64,000 bases of DNA from UBA8529 sp964390565 (GCA_964390565.1 CAYMII010000017.1:1-64000); one strand, 5' to 3'; positions 26,369 to 35,275 are shown, counted from the first letter of the stretch. Made by a program: numbers and translations. Notes: generated by a model from the sequence alone, not told the origin.

Positions 26369-26755
26369 ATGGACAAAACCATTCTAATAGTCGATGATGA
26401 TATTGATTATCTATTCCAATTAAAGCTTCAAGTTGAAAAATTTGGATTTAAAGTTATCGTTGCCGAAAGCCAGAAGGAGGCTGAGAACCTGCTTGCATCG
26501 GTTAAACCCGATCTTGCCATCCTCGACCTAATGATGGAAAACGATGATAGTGGTTTTATTCTTTGCTATAAGATGAAACGCAAATATCCCGATGTGCCTA
26601 TTATCATTGCCACCGCTGTGGCCGCTGAAACAGGTATGACCTTTGGCATAAGCACCGAGCAGGAGCGCAAATGGATTAGGGCCGATTTATATCTTGAAAA
26701 AGGGATTCGCCCCGACCAATTGCACAAAGAGATACTGAAACTTTTAAAGCTATAA
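26369..26755 (+). CDS. Single-domain response regulator
   Basis: A 128-residue stand-alone receiver: acidic pocket VDDD (residues 8-11), phosphoacceptor Asp53 in AILDLMMEND, switch Thr/Ala in IIATAV, and a Lys in YLEKGI. It has no output domain, so it should act through protein contact or as a phosphate relay. It follows HydS2 after 192 bp and its stop is 1 bp from the next gene, a receiver-kinase protein; the three together look like a phosphorelay. Confidence 0.88.
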   Translation: MDKTILIVDDDIDYLFQLKLQVEKFGFKVIVAESQKEAENLLASVKPDLAILDLMMENDDSGFILCYKMKRKYPDVPIIIATAVAAETGMTFGISTEQERKWIRADLYLEKGIRPDQLHKEILKLLKL

Positions 26756-26756
26756 A

Positions 26757-27908
26757 ATGGAAATACTTGATGTACTCGTTGTAGATGATGAGCCAGGGAT
26801 TCGTTCGGGTGTAACCCGAATTCTTCGCAATTTCTCGGTGAACTATCCATTCATGGATGACGACATCCAGTTCAACGTGATTGAGGCTGCAACAGGCGAG
26901 GAAGCCCTTGAAATTATCAACACAAACCCACCTGCAATTGTATTGCTCGATAATAAACTCCCCGGCATGCAAGGCGTTGAGGTACTTGAGTATATCAATA
27001 ATCAGCATCTAGATATTCTTGTGATGATGATTACCTCCTACGCATCGCTTGAATTAGCTGTAAAAGCAACAAATATTGGGGCTTACGATTTTGTACCAAA
27101 ACCATTTACACCTCAGGAGCTAAAGGCTTCGATGGAGAATATTACAAAGCACTATTTCCTTCGTCGCATGACCCGTAAGCTGCACAAAGAAGGGAAAATT
27201 GTTCGCTTTAAGTTTTTAACCCTGCTCTCGCACGAGCTTAAATCGCCTTTAAATGCCATAGAAGGATATCTTAAGTTGATGCAAGAAAAGCAGGCTGGCG
27301 AAAAGATTGACGATTACCAAGATATGATTGATCGTTCTCTTTCAAGGGTTAAATCGATGAGGACCCTAATCATGGATTTACTTGATTTAACTCGCATCGA
27401 TTCAGGAAAGAAAAAGCGCGATTTACGTGAGCTGGATATTGAACTTATTGCCAAATCGGCAATGGAAGGAATGACACCACTTGCCGTTCAGCGCGATGTT
27501 AAGCTAATTCTCGATATCGAAGAACAGCAGCCTTTAATGGCTGATGCCGAAGAAATGGAGATCATTTTCAACAATTTGATATCAAATGCTGTTAAGTATA
27601 ACAAGGATGGTGGTTCTGTAAAATGTGTTATTCGATCAACATCAAGCGAAATGGTGATAAAAGTCATTGATACTGGCTTTGGTATTGAGGCCGACGACAT
27701 TCCTAAGCTTTTCCAAGAATTTTCGAGGATTAAAAACGCATCTACACGAAATATTTCGGGTAGCGGTTTGGGCTTGTCGATTGTTAAAAAGTTGGTCGAT
27801 TTGTATAATGGACACATTGATATTGAGAGCGTTCCGGGGGAAGGAACTACATTTACTTTACGCTTTCCTATTTTGCCATCGTTGAATGAGATTGCTGGAT
27901 TGGCTTAA
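26757..27908 (+). CDS. Receiver-histidine kinase protein
   Basis: A 383-residue protein with an N-terminal receiver domain (acidic pocket VVDDE, phosphoacceptor Asp65 in LLDNKLPGM, Lys in VPKPFTP) joined to a HisKA domain (His159 in LLSHELKSPLNAIEG) and a HATPase domain with SNAVKYN, DTGFGIEA and GSGLGLSI. A receiver placed before a kinase suggests that it takes phosphate or allosteric input from HydS2 or the 26369 regulator. It starts 1 bp after that gene and precedes rex. No DNA-binding output is seen. Confidence 0.9.
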   Translation: MEILDVLVVDDEPGIRSGVTRILRNFSVNYPFMDDDIQFNVIEAATGEEALEIINTNPPAIVLLDNKLPGMQGVEVLEYINNQHLDILVMMITSYASLELAVKATNIGAYDFVPKPFTPQELKASMENITKHYFLRRMTRKLHKEGKIVRFKFLTLLSHELKSPLNAIEGYLKLMQEKQAGEKIDDYQDMIDRSLSRVKSMRTLIMDLLDLTRIDSGKKKRDLRELDIELIAKSAMEGMTPLAVQRDVKLILDIEEQQPLMADAEEMEIIFNNLISNAVKYNKDGGSVKCVIRSTSSEMVIKVIDTGFGIEADDIPKLFQEFSRIKNASTRNISGSGLGLSIVKKLVDLYNGHIDIESVPGEGTTFTLRFPILPSLNEIAGLA

Positions 27909-27928
27909 TTAATAAAGTGTTACATTTG
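27900..27928 (+). promoter_or_regulatory. Candidate rex promoter
   Basis: TACATTTG (27921-27928) is an exact match to the Bacteroidetes -7 consensus TANNTTTG, with TTG at 27900-27902 eighteen bases upstream as a weak -33. It lies 18 bp before the rex start codon, so rex may have its own promoter as well as read-through from the sensor operon. Confidence 0.45.
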
Positions 27929-27946
27929 CAAAAAAAATATTAACGG

Positions 27947-28573
27947 ATGAGACTACCCGAAAAAACGGTTGAGAGGTTAAGTGAATATCGAAGAACCCTT
28001 TTGGAGTGTTTAGCGAAAGGAAAAACACACATCTACTCGCATGAATTGGCAAGGTTGCATAATAATACTGCCGTTCAAGTTCGTCGCGATTTGATGCTCA
28101 TCGGTTACTCGAGCATGAAGAAAAAGGGGTATGATGCCAAAGAGCTCATCGATGTTATTGGTAAAATTATCGATTCAAAAAATGGGTTAAATGTTGCCGT
28201 TATCGGAATGGGTAATCTTGGCCGTGCGGTTACAACCTATTTCATTGGTAAAAGACCAAAACTTAATATTGTTGCCACTTTTGATGTCGATACAAACAAA
28301 ACAAACCGAGTAATTTCGGGCATAAACTGCTATCATATTAAGGATTTAAAGGAAAAAATTAAATCGAGTAATATTTCAATTGCAATAATTGCTTCACCTC
28401 CAAATACTGCTGCAGAGATTGCTGAAACATTGATAATGGCTGGCATAAAAGGGATCTTAAACTTTACTACAACTCCGCTTAATGTTCCCGATAGCGTATT
28501 TCTTGAAGAGTACGATATGATTACTTCTATTGAGAAAGTAGCCTATTTTGTAAAAGAACAAGCAAAAGGATAG
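27947..28573 (+). CDS. rex: Redox-sensing transcriptional repressor Rex
   Basis: A 208-residue Rex homologue. The N-terminal winged helix has the recognition helix AVQVRRDLMLIG and a GYDAKEL segment; the Rossmann domain starts VAVIGMGNLGRAV with the NAD-binding GxGxxG, followed by FDVD and IIASPP. Rex represses fermentation and respiration genes and releases DNA when NADH rises. It closes the hydrogenase-sensor operon. Rex-type palindromes lie at the HydS1 promoter, before ndh and after ndh in this window. Confidence 0.95.
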   Translation: MRLPEKTVERLSEYRRTLLECLAKGKTHIYSHELARLHNNTAVQVRRDLMLIGYSSMKKKGYDAKELIDVIGKIIDSKNGLNVAVIGMGNLGRAVTTYFIGKRPKLNIVATFDVDTNKTNRVISGINCYHIKDLKEKIKSSNISIAIIASPPNTAAEIAETLIMAGIKGILNFTTTPLNVPDSVFLEEYDMITSIEKVAYFVKEQAKG

Positions 28574-28586
28574 TAATTTTTAGATA

Positions 28587-28693
28587 AAATGGTTAAAACC
28601 ATTTAAAAAAATAATTATATATTTATAAACCCACGGTTTAAACCGTGGGTTTATGCAATTAATCAGATTTAGAAGAAACCGTTTTAACGGTTT
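28587..28693 (+). repeat. Three palindromes upstream of the first RAYT gene
   Basis: Three short inverted repeats in about 110 bp: AAATGGTTAAAACCATTT (28587-28604), a perfect 30-bp palindrome at 28625-28654 with half-site ATAAACCCACGGTTT, and AAACCGTTTTAACGGTTT (28676-28693). The first and third share a GGTT-type core with the middle one. They end 8 bp before the transposase start. Such hairpins are the substrates of IS200/IS605-type and REP-associated transposases. The middle one could also terminate rex transcripts. Confidence 0.75.
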
Positions 28694-28701
28694 TTGATAA
28701 T

Positions 28702-29139
28702 ATGTCACATTCATATTATAAAGTATGGTTACATATAGTTTTCTCTACTAAAAACAGAGAACATCATATTTTATCCAATAATGAGGATGCTATTTATAAA
28801 TATTTAAAAGAACAATTCATTGAATTGGGCTGCATTGTTCATTGCATAAATGGTATGCCCGATCATGTTCATTGCTTGATACAACAAAACCCAAATAAAT
28901 CAATAACAGAAATTCTTAAACAAATTAAAGGAGCAAGTTCACATTGGGTTAATCAAAGCAATTTCTTTTCATTCAAATTTGCTTGGCAAACAGGCTATGG
29001 TGTTTTTTCAGTAAGCGAGTCACAAATTGAGAAAGTTGCCTTTTATATCGAAAACCAGAAACAGCATCATAAGAAACAATCATTTCAAGAGGAATATGAT
29101 GTATTCTTGAAATTACATAATATAAATTTGGAGGAATAA
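28702..29139 (+). CDS. REP-associated (Y1, IS200-like) transposase, first copy
   Basis: A 145-residue HUH single-tyrosine transposase: HIVFSTKNRE near the start, the metal-binding MPDHVHCL motif, the WQTGYGVFSVS block, and catalytic Tyr in FYIENQKQHHKK. This domain order is typical of RAYT proteins, which process chromosomal REP hairpins. Palindromes lie directly upstream. The stop codon (29137-29139) abuts the ribF start codon with no gap, so insertion happened directly at ribF or the two became joined. The coding frame looks intact. Confidence 0.9.
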   Translation: MSHSYYKVWLHIVFSTKNREHHILSNNEDAIYKYLKEQFIELGCIVHCINGMPDHVHCLIQQNPNKSITEILKQIKGASSHWVNQSNFFSFKFAWQTGYGVFSVSESQIEKVAFYIENQKQHHKKQSFQEEYDVFLKLHNINLEE

Positions 29140-30069
29140 ATGCAGGTACATTACGGTTTTGATCATACAAATACTATTAAGAATGCTGTTGTAACTACCG
29201 GTTCGTTCGATGGGGTTCATATTGGGCATAAAACCATTATAAATCGAATCAACGAAATAGCTAAAAACATTGGCGGCGAATCGGTCTTAATCACCTTTTA
29301 TCCACACCCTCGCAAAGTTCTCTACCCCGAAACGCAAGGGAAAGACTTAATGTTTATCAACTCGCAGAAAGAGAAGATTGAGCTGCTTCAAAAAACAGGG
29401 CTCGACCATTTAATTGTAGTAAACTTTACGCTCGAATTTTCTAAAGTTTCATCGCACGATTTTATTCGTAATTTTTTGATTGGGAAGCTAAATGCCAAAT
29501 ACATAATTGTAGGATTTAACCATCATTTTGGACATAATCGTGAGGGCGATTACTCATATCTATATAAGTTAAAAGAAGAACTAGGTTTTGAGGTTGAGGA
29601 GATTCCCGAACAGGATATTCAGCACGAAACGGTTAGCTCAACCACAATTCGAAAGTCGATAAAGGATGGACGCATTCAGCGAGCTAACGCTTACCTCGAT
29701 CATCAATATATCATTGTTGGAGCCTTAGGAAAAGGCACACACTATTTTGCCGAAGTAGGATTTCCAACTTTAACAGTTCAAATTGAAGAATTAGGCAAAC
29801 TTATCCCGCCCGATGGGATTTACGCAGTATCGTTGGAATGGAATTCCAATTTTTACAAAGCAATGCTTATTGTTTGGTCCGAGAGTAAAGACTCATCACA
29901 CCAAAATGTTGAGATTCACATTCTAGATTTCGACAATCAATTCCCCGATAGCGATGCTATTATCTACTTCCGAAAGTTGATTTCCTGCGATATTAACATC
30001 AATGATCAGAAGCAGTTAAAGTATAAGCTAAATGGCGGTAAAGAGGCTATTGATGAGTTGATCTTTTAG
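29140..30069 (+). CDS. ribF: Bifunctional riboflavin kinase / FAD synthetase
   Basis: A 309-residue RibF. The N-terminal FAD-synthetase domain has GSFDGVHIGH (the HxGH nucleotidyltransferase motif), FYPHPRKV, and GFNHHFGHNREG; the C-terminal flavokinase domain has GALGKGTHYFAEVGFPT. It makes FMN and FAD, which HydB, flavodoxin and Ndh in this window all need. The start codon touches the RAYT stop codon. The native promoter may have been displaced by that insertion, or the gene may be expressed from the upstream rex transcript. Confidence 0.93.
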   Translation: MQVHYGFDHTNTIKNAVVTTGSFDGVHIGHKTIINRINEIAKNIGGESVLITFYPHPRKVLYPETQGKDLMFINSQKEKIELLQKTGLDHLIVVNFTLEFSKVSSHDFIRNFLIGKLNAKYIIVGFNHHFGHNREGDYSYLYKLKEELGFEVEEIPEQDIQHETVSSTTIRKSIKDGRIQRANAYLDHQYIIVGALGKGTHYFAEVGFPTLTVQIEELGKLIPPDGIYAVSLEWNSNFYKAMLIVWSESKDSSHQNVEIHILDFDNQFPDSDAIIYFRKLISCDININDQKQLKYKLNGGKEAIDELIF

Positions 30070-30099
30070 CGTAAATTTGGTAATCATTGATAAAAATCA

Positions 30100-30140
30100 T
30101 TTGTTTTTCGAATAACAGTAACTACCTTTGTACTGTTATT
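30100..30140 (+). promoter_or_regulatory. Promoter of the TM1266-hydG unit inside an inverted repeat
   Basis: AATAACAGTA (30111-30120) and TACTGTTATT (30131-30140) are perfect 10-bp inverted arms with a 10-bp spacer. The spacer and arm contain the exact -7 box TACCTTTG (30123-30130), and TTTG (30100-30103) lies 19 bp upstream as the -33. The arms therefore straddle the -7 box, which is where an operator would act. The start codon of the regulator gene is 92 bp after the right arm. Confidence 0.65.
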
Positions 30141-30231
30141 TTAGTATCGATTTCATTTCAAAATCTGAGGTGGTGAATGGTTTTGCCTCCAAGGAATCTT
30201 GAAACAAATCTGATCCAAAAGATAAGGTCTG

Positions 30232-30477
30232 ATGGAAAAGAGACTCGGAGCAGCGCTAATTCTGATTGAGAATCGGGATAGCGTAAATAAGTTAAACCAA
30301 ATTTTATCTGCACACGCTGATGTTATTATTGCGCGTCAGGGTTTGCCATTGCTAGGTCGTAGCGTAAGCGTTATATCACTTGTGCTCGAAGGCACAAGCG
30401 ATGAGCTTAGCGCGCTTACTGGTCCAATTGGTAAACTCGAAGGTGTTCAGGTAAAAACCCTTATGATGAAGGGTTAG
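30232..30477 (+). CDS. TM1266-type iron-only hydrogenase system regulator
   Basis: An 81-residue ACT-like protein matching the TM1266 family: EKRLGAALILIENRDSVNKLN, then ADVIIARQGLPL and a final LEGVQVKTLM strand. The family occurs next to [FeFe]-hydrogenase maturases and is presumed to regulate, though the mechanism is not known. The hydG start is 86 bp downstream. A promoter inside an inverted repeat precedes it at 30100-30140. Confidence 0.9.
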   Translation: MEKRLGAALILIENRDSVNKLNQILSAHADVIIARQGLPLLGRSVSVISLVLEGTSDELSALTGPIGKLEGVQVKTLMMKG

Positions 30478-30562
30478 TGGTTAATTTCCCCAAGCTATTT
30501 TCTCATCAACTCCTTAATTTAAGGTTGATTGAGTTTTTAACTTATTGATAAATAATTAAGAC

Positions 30563-31990
30563 ATGAAATTTAACCCTGAGGTTTACCGAATCCCCGATGA
30601 GCGGATGAAGCCATTTATTGATCCTGAAGAGATTTGGGGATACATAAACAGCGCAAAGCCTACTAAGGAGAGAGTTAGACAGATTATTGCCAAATCTTTA
30701 GATAAGCAGCGTCTTAACCTTGAGGAGACGGCAATGCTTGTAAATACAACTGATCCTGAATTGGTTGATGAAATTTTACAAGGAGCACGCACTCTTAAGG
30801 AGAAAGTTTATGGGAATCGAATTGTTCTTTTTGCGCCATTGTACATTGGTAATAAATGTACGAATAACTGTAAATACTGCGGTTTTAGATCATCAAATAA
30901 GGAGGCCGTTAGAAAAACTTTAAATGATGATGAAATTGTAAAAGAGGTTGAGGCGCTTGAGGATAATGGTCAAAAACGTTTAATATTAGTTTATGGTGAA
31001 CATCAAAACTATTCGCCCGAATACATAGCGCATACTGTTAAACTTGTTTATGGAATAAAAAGAGGTAATGGTGAGATTCGTCGTGTTAATATTAATGCTG
31101 CACCACTTGATATTGATGGATTTAGAACTGTTAAAGAATCAGGGATAGGAACCTATCAGGTATTTCAGGAAACTTACCATCCCGAGGCTTATGCAAACTA
31201 CCATCCATCGGGTAAAAAGCGCGATTACGAGTGGCGTTTAACCTCGCTCGATAGAGCACAGGAGGCAGGCCTTGATGATGTTGGAATTGGCGCTCTATTT
31301 GGTCTTTACGATTGGCGTTTCGATGTGCTTTCGCTGGTTCGTCATACGAACCATCTTGAGGCGTGCTATAATGTTGGACCACATACTATCTCATTCCCAA
31401 GAATAAAGTCTGCATCAGGTCTTGATCTTACTGATGAATACTTTGTATCCGATGAAGATTTTGTGAAGCTTGTTGCAATCCTAAGGCTTGCTGTTCCTTA
31501 CACCGGTATGATTCTCACAGCACGCGAACCAATTGCTATTCGCCGTCAGGTAATACAGTTTGGGGTTTCGCAAATCGATGGCGGAACAAAGCTTGAACTT
31601 GGCTCATATTCCGATACCAAAAACGATTCACAGAATCTTAATAAAGAGCAGTTCCAAATTAACGATAACCGCTCATTAAGCGAGATTATTGATGAGCTAA
31701 TTGAGAATGACTATTTACCATCTTTCTGTACAGCTTGCTATCGTTTAGGAAGGACTGGAGAGCATTTTATGGAGTTCTCGGTACCTGGTTTTATTAAGCG
31801 ATTCTGCTCACCCAATGCAATGCTTACATTAACTGAGTATCTTGTAGATTATGGAACTCCAATCCAAAAGGAGAAAGGGTTTAAACTAATTGAAAAGAAT
31901 ATCGGATTACTCGAAGGCCATCAAAATGCCGATGAGGTAAGGAAAAGAATTAATAAGATTATCGCAGGGGAAAGAGATTTATACTTTTAG
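30563..31990 (+). CDS. hydG: [FeFe]-hydrogenase maturase HydG (radical SAM)
   Basis: A 475-residue HydG. The radical-SAM cluster ligands are Cys99, Cys103 and Cys106 in CTNNCKYCGF; the C-terminal auxiliary cluster shows CTACYRLGRTG followed by RFCSPN. HydG splits tyrosine to supply CO and CN for the H-cluster iron. It follows the TM1266-type gene by 86 bp (the gap holds a CCTTAA/TTAAGG stem). HydE is at 38481 on the other strand; HydF is not in the window. A strong terminator follows at 32003-32034. Confidence 0.96.
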   Translation: MKFNPEVYRIPDERMKPFIDPEEIWGYINSAKPTKERVRQIIAKSLDKQRLNLEETAMLVNTTDPELVDEILQGARTLKEKVYGNRIVLFAPLYIGNKCTNNCKYCGFRSSNKEAVRKTLNDDEIVKEVEALEDNGQKRLILVYGEHQNYSPEYIAHTVKLVYGIKRGNGEIRRVNINAAPLDIDGFRTVKESGIGTYQVFQETYHPEAYANYHPSGKKRDYEWRLTSLDRAQEAGLDDVGIGALFGLYDWRFDVLSLVRHTNHLEACYNVGPHTISFPRIKSASGLDLTDEYFVSDEDFVKLVAILRLAVPYTGMILTAREPIAIRRQVIQFGVSQIDGGTKLELGSYSDTKNDSQNLNKEQFQINDNRSLSEIIDELIENDYLPSFCTACYRLGRTGEHFMEFSVPGFIKRFCSPNAMLTLTEYLVDYGTPIQKEKGFKLIEKNIGLLEGHQNADEVRKRINKIIAGERDLYF

Positions 31991-32002
31991 TTGTAAAGAA
32001 TG

Positions 32003-32034
32003 AAAAAAGGATAACGATTACGTTATCCTTTTTT
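32003..32034. terminator. Bidirectional terminator between hydG and the barrel protein
   Basis: AAAAAAGGATAACG - ATTA - CGTTATCCTTTTTT: a perfect stem with A-run and T-run on the two sides, sited between convergent genes (hydG ends 31990, the next gene ends 32052). It should work in both directions. Confidence 0.85.
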
Positions 32035-32051
32035 TATTGAAATTTTCAATG

Positions 32052-35000
32052 TTACCAACCAGGTAAAAAGTTTACTCCTATGTAAGCCGATTTCATCCCC
32101 CCCAATTGGTAAGGAATTGCATAATATGGCTCTATTACAAGCATTCCGTAGAGGTTTATTCTTAAACTTAAACCTGTACTAAATATCATTGGGTTATTTA
32201 CATTAACATTAATTTTATTGGAGTGATAAGGTATTCGGACATTAAAATCATTAAATGCAACCCCAGCGTCAGCAAAAAGTGCAAGTTCAGTGTAAAGTGC
32301 TTTTGATTTCAAAACGGTTAACCTTTCAGGTCCTGTAAATGGTAGGCGAATTTCAGCATTAAGAACCATAATCTGTGAACCCTGCAATTGATTTACTGTT
32401 ACATAATTAGTATTACCCTTTGGGTTTTCCATATAGGCTATCCTATCGTAACCTCTAACAAACCATGGATAACCAATATACATTGGGTAAAGTGTATTCT
32501 CACTATCCTTTCCAAAACGACCCTGATAGTAACCACGCATCGCAAAACTAAAAGGTTTTCGATAAATATATTTTCTTACATCAACTAATGCTCCATAAAA
32601 ATCAAAACTCCCGTAGGTTTTGTCAACTTGTAATCTTGCTCTAAAACCTTTCATCGGTGATGCAATTCCAAAACTGGAATTATCGAAAACATATGCAAGA
32701 TCTGTACTTGCAACCATAAACCCTGCTGGAGGATTATTCTCCTTTTTCTTATCATATCCAATAGGATAATAAAGATTATCAGGGAAATAATATGTATTGT
32801 AGTTGTCAATTCTATAGTAATATCTTGCCAATGAAGTGCTTGTTTCGAAACGTTGTGTTTTTGATAAGGGGTAAAAAATCATACCTGTTACTTGATCTTC
32901 AAACATTCGAATATATTGAAGCTGATCAACAAATATTTCCTGTTTAACCCCATTTACAACTAGAGAATCAAGATGAGGATAGTAATTACCATAAGAATAT
33001 GGAATATGTGATATGGAAATTCCCCAAAAAACAGGGCTTTTCTGGTTTATATAAGTTAATTGCCCTCCAAAATCGTAAACTTCACCATTTACTGCCAATC
33101 CAGTATAAATCTGATGTCCTCCTGTGATGTCGCTAAAAAGCATTTCAACGCCGCCTTGCATTCCAGTTCCATACTGGCTTGTGGACATTCCAATGCCAAT
33201 ATTTGAAATATAATCAAGTTTAAATTTTGGTTTAAAAGGTACAACCTTAAATGAGTCAACGGGTGTCTGAGGTAGTTTACTCATAGAGCTAAGATAGTTA
33301 TCAATCAAACCGGTTACCGATCTATTAAACGGTGGCAGAATTGATGCTGTAAAATCAACAACATTTGGATCCATCTTCTCGAGTGTAAAGTCAATGGTGT
33401 CAGCGGTATAAATCGAGTATTGACCTCTATAATAGTGTGAGTAAGTTATTTCATTTGTTTCACGCGCTAGGCTCATTGCAGGAGCCAAACTTGTCATGCC
33501 GCTAATGCCAGTTAATATTTTAGTTTGTCGGTAAATTTCACCAGTTGATAAATTATAGGTATACATATTCCTAAAACCATCGCTATTGGAAAGAAAATAA
33601 ATTGACTTTCCGTTTGACGAGAACATTGGGTTTAGGTTTTCGGCTCCAGGGAAGAATGGTAATAGTTGGGTTGCTCCTGTTTGCAAATTGTATGTGGCGA
33701 GATAATACCCAACTTTCAACCCGTTAATTGAATCTTGAGGTGTTGGCTGATCAGTTGAGTAAACAATATTTTTACCATCAGGCGACCAAGATGGGTGAAT
33801 ATTGCACCATTTATCGTTCGTTAGTTTTTTAACTTTTTCAGTTTTAAGATTATATAGGTAAAGGTCGCTAGTTCCTTCAACCAAACCCGAAACAACGATC
33901 GACTCGCCATCGGGCGACCACGAAGGGTAACTAAAGGCAGGAACTCCAGGTATCAAAAACTCCTTAACCAATTTTTCATCAAAAACATCAACAATGAGGA
34001 GTTTGTTTTTCCCTTTGCTAAAAGCTACAAATGCAAACTGCTTGCTATCGGGCGACCAAGTACCCGCTGACTCAATAAAGTTAAGGGCGTCAATTTCATT
34101 TTCATGAACAGTGCTTGATAGTTTTCGCATTATACGTCCACTAGCTGCATTAGCCATAAAAAGATCAATCGAAAATAGATCTTTTTCAGAAAAAAATGCC
34201 ACATAACGTCCATCGGGGCTAACAGAAGGTGAAATATTTAACTGGCCTGCATTTTTTTCAAATATTGTTCTGTTTCCGGGAGGATTTTCATCGGTACTTT
34301 TCATTACACCCATGTAGAACTCGGTTGTAACTTGTTTCCATATATTTGAAAACGAGGTTTCGTCAAGACCAACATATTTTCGGAGGGCATAATCGTAACC
34401 GCGCTTTGCAGTTTCCTTAAAAATGGGGTTAATAAGGCTATCGCCAAAGGCTCGCCCAATGAACGACCAAAAAGCTTGTCCGTATCGGTAAGGGAAATAG
34501 GTTCCCTGATCGTATGTCATTTGCTGAAGGGACGGGAAGTAATCGTTAATTACCGCATCACGCATCCACATTGCTGTATGGTAATCGACGCTTCCAATCG
34601 ATAAGTATTCGGCCATACCTTCAACCATCCAAAGGGGTAAGTTTCGAACGGAATTTAATGAGGTTGAGTCGCCGTTAATTAAAGAGTTATATTGGAAAGC
34701 GTGAACAAGTTCGTGTCCAAGTACGTGCTCCGTTTGAGCCCATGTTTCGGTAACTGGAAGAATAACTCTGTTTTTTAATGCTTCGGTAACCCCGCCTGTT
34801 CCAATACCAATCTCACCCGATATTGCTGTAGTTTGTTGAAAATCACCTTGGTTTGGGTAGATGATTAGTGGATTTTTTTCCTTTATTGAATCACGAAAAA
34901 CTTGGTAATGCATCCAATACCATTTCTCGGCAGTCTGAGAAAGTTTATTAAGTAATGAGTCGTTTTGAAAATAATTGTAGATCTCAAAATTTGGGGTTTG

Positions 35001-35132
35001 ATAAACATTATAATCAAACCGTTTGTAAAGTGGTTTATTGCCACCAAAATACTGGGCTTGAATATTTGAAGAAGTAATTATAGAAAGAAACACAAGTAGG
35101 CTGAGTGCTTGAGATATCTTATTTAACTTCAT
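32052..35132 (-). CDS. Outer-membrane protein with peptidase-MA-like, PD40 and beta-barrel domains
   Basis: A 1026-residue exported protein: signal peptide (1-26); a peptidase MA-like domain (about 35-290) with the zinc motif HELVH (His140, Glu141, His144); a TolB/PD40 propeller (about 295-600) with repeated SPDGRYVAF, WSPDGESIV, WSPDGKNIVY units; and a C-terminal part (about 650-1026) rich in alternating strands ending in an aromatic residue (LPGW), as in outer-membrane barrels. The three parts together are typical of a Bacteroidetes surface protein family. Its substrate is unknown. Confidence 0.85.
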   Translation of the reverse strand: MKLNKISQALSLLVFLSIITSSNIQAQYFGGNKPLYKRFDYNVYQTPNFEIYNYFQNDSLLNKLSQTAEKWYWMHYQVFRDSIKEKNPLIIYPNQGDFQQTTAISGEIGIGTGGVTEALKNRVILPVTETWAQTEHVLGHELVHAFQYNSLINGDSTSLNSVRNLPLWMVEGMAEYLSIGSVDYHTAMWMRDAVINDYFPSLQQMTYDQGTYFPYRYGQAFWSFIGRAFGDSLINPIFKETAKRGYDYALRKYVGLDETSFSNIWKQVTTEFYMGVMKSTDENPPGNRTIFEKNAGQLNISPSVSPDGRYVAFFSEKDLFSIDLFMANAASGRIMRKLSSTVHENEIDALNFIESAGTWSPDSKQFAFVAFSKGKNKLLIVDVFDEKLVKEFLIPGVPAFSYPSWSPDGESIVVSGLVEGTSDLYLYNLKTEKVKKLTNDKWCNIHPSWSPDGKNIVYSTDQPTPQDSINGLKVGYYLATYNLQTGATQLLPFFPGAENLNPMFSSNGKSIYFLSNSDGFRNMYTYNLSTGEIYRQTKILTGISGMTSLAPAMSLARETNEITYSHYYRGQYSIYTADTIDFTLEKMDPNVVDFTASILPPFNRSVTGLIDNYLSSMSKLPQTPVDSFKVVPFKPKFKLDYISNIGIGMSTSQYGTGMQGGVEMLFSDITGGHQIYTGLAVNGEVYDFGGQLTYINQKSPVFWGISISHIPYSYGNYYPHLDSLVVNGVKQEIFVDQLQYIRMFEDQVTGMIFYPLSKTQRFETSTSLARYYYRIDNYNTYYFPDNLYYPIGYDKKKENNPPAGFMVASTDLAYVFDNSSFGIASPMKGFRARLQVDKTYGSFDFYGALVDVRKYIYRKPFSFAMRGYYQGRFGKDSENTLYPMYIGYPWFVRGYDRIAYMENPKGNTNYVTVNQLQGSQIMVLNAEIRLPFTGPERLTVLKSKALYTELALFADAGVAFNDFNVRIPYHSNKINVNVNNPMIFSTGLSLRINLYGMLVIEPYYAIPYQLGGMKSAYIGVNFLPGW

Positions 35133-35228
35133 ACTTATTTGTTTTAAAAAACATTGAAAGGTAGTAGCAATTACTTTTATCTACAAAAAAAATACCAAAT
35201 TGTTTGCTCTATAGGTTATGAAATAAAG

Positions 35229-35256
35229 AAAAAGGTTGCTTTAGGGCAACCTTTTT
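35229..35256 (-). terminator. Terminator after the LytTR gene
   Basis: AAAAAGGTTGC and GCAACCTTTTT form an 11-bp stem with a 6-base loop. On the minus strand it ends in a T-rich run and lies 20 bp after the stop codon of the regulator at 35276. Confidence 0.75.
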
Positions 35257-35275
35257 AGCATTTTTTAAGATTTGT

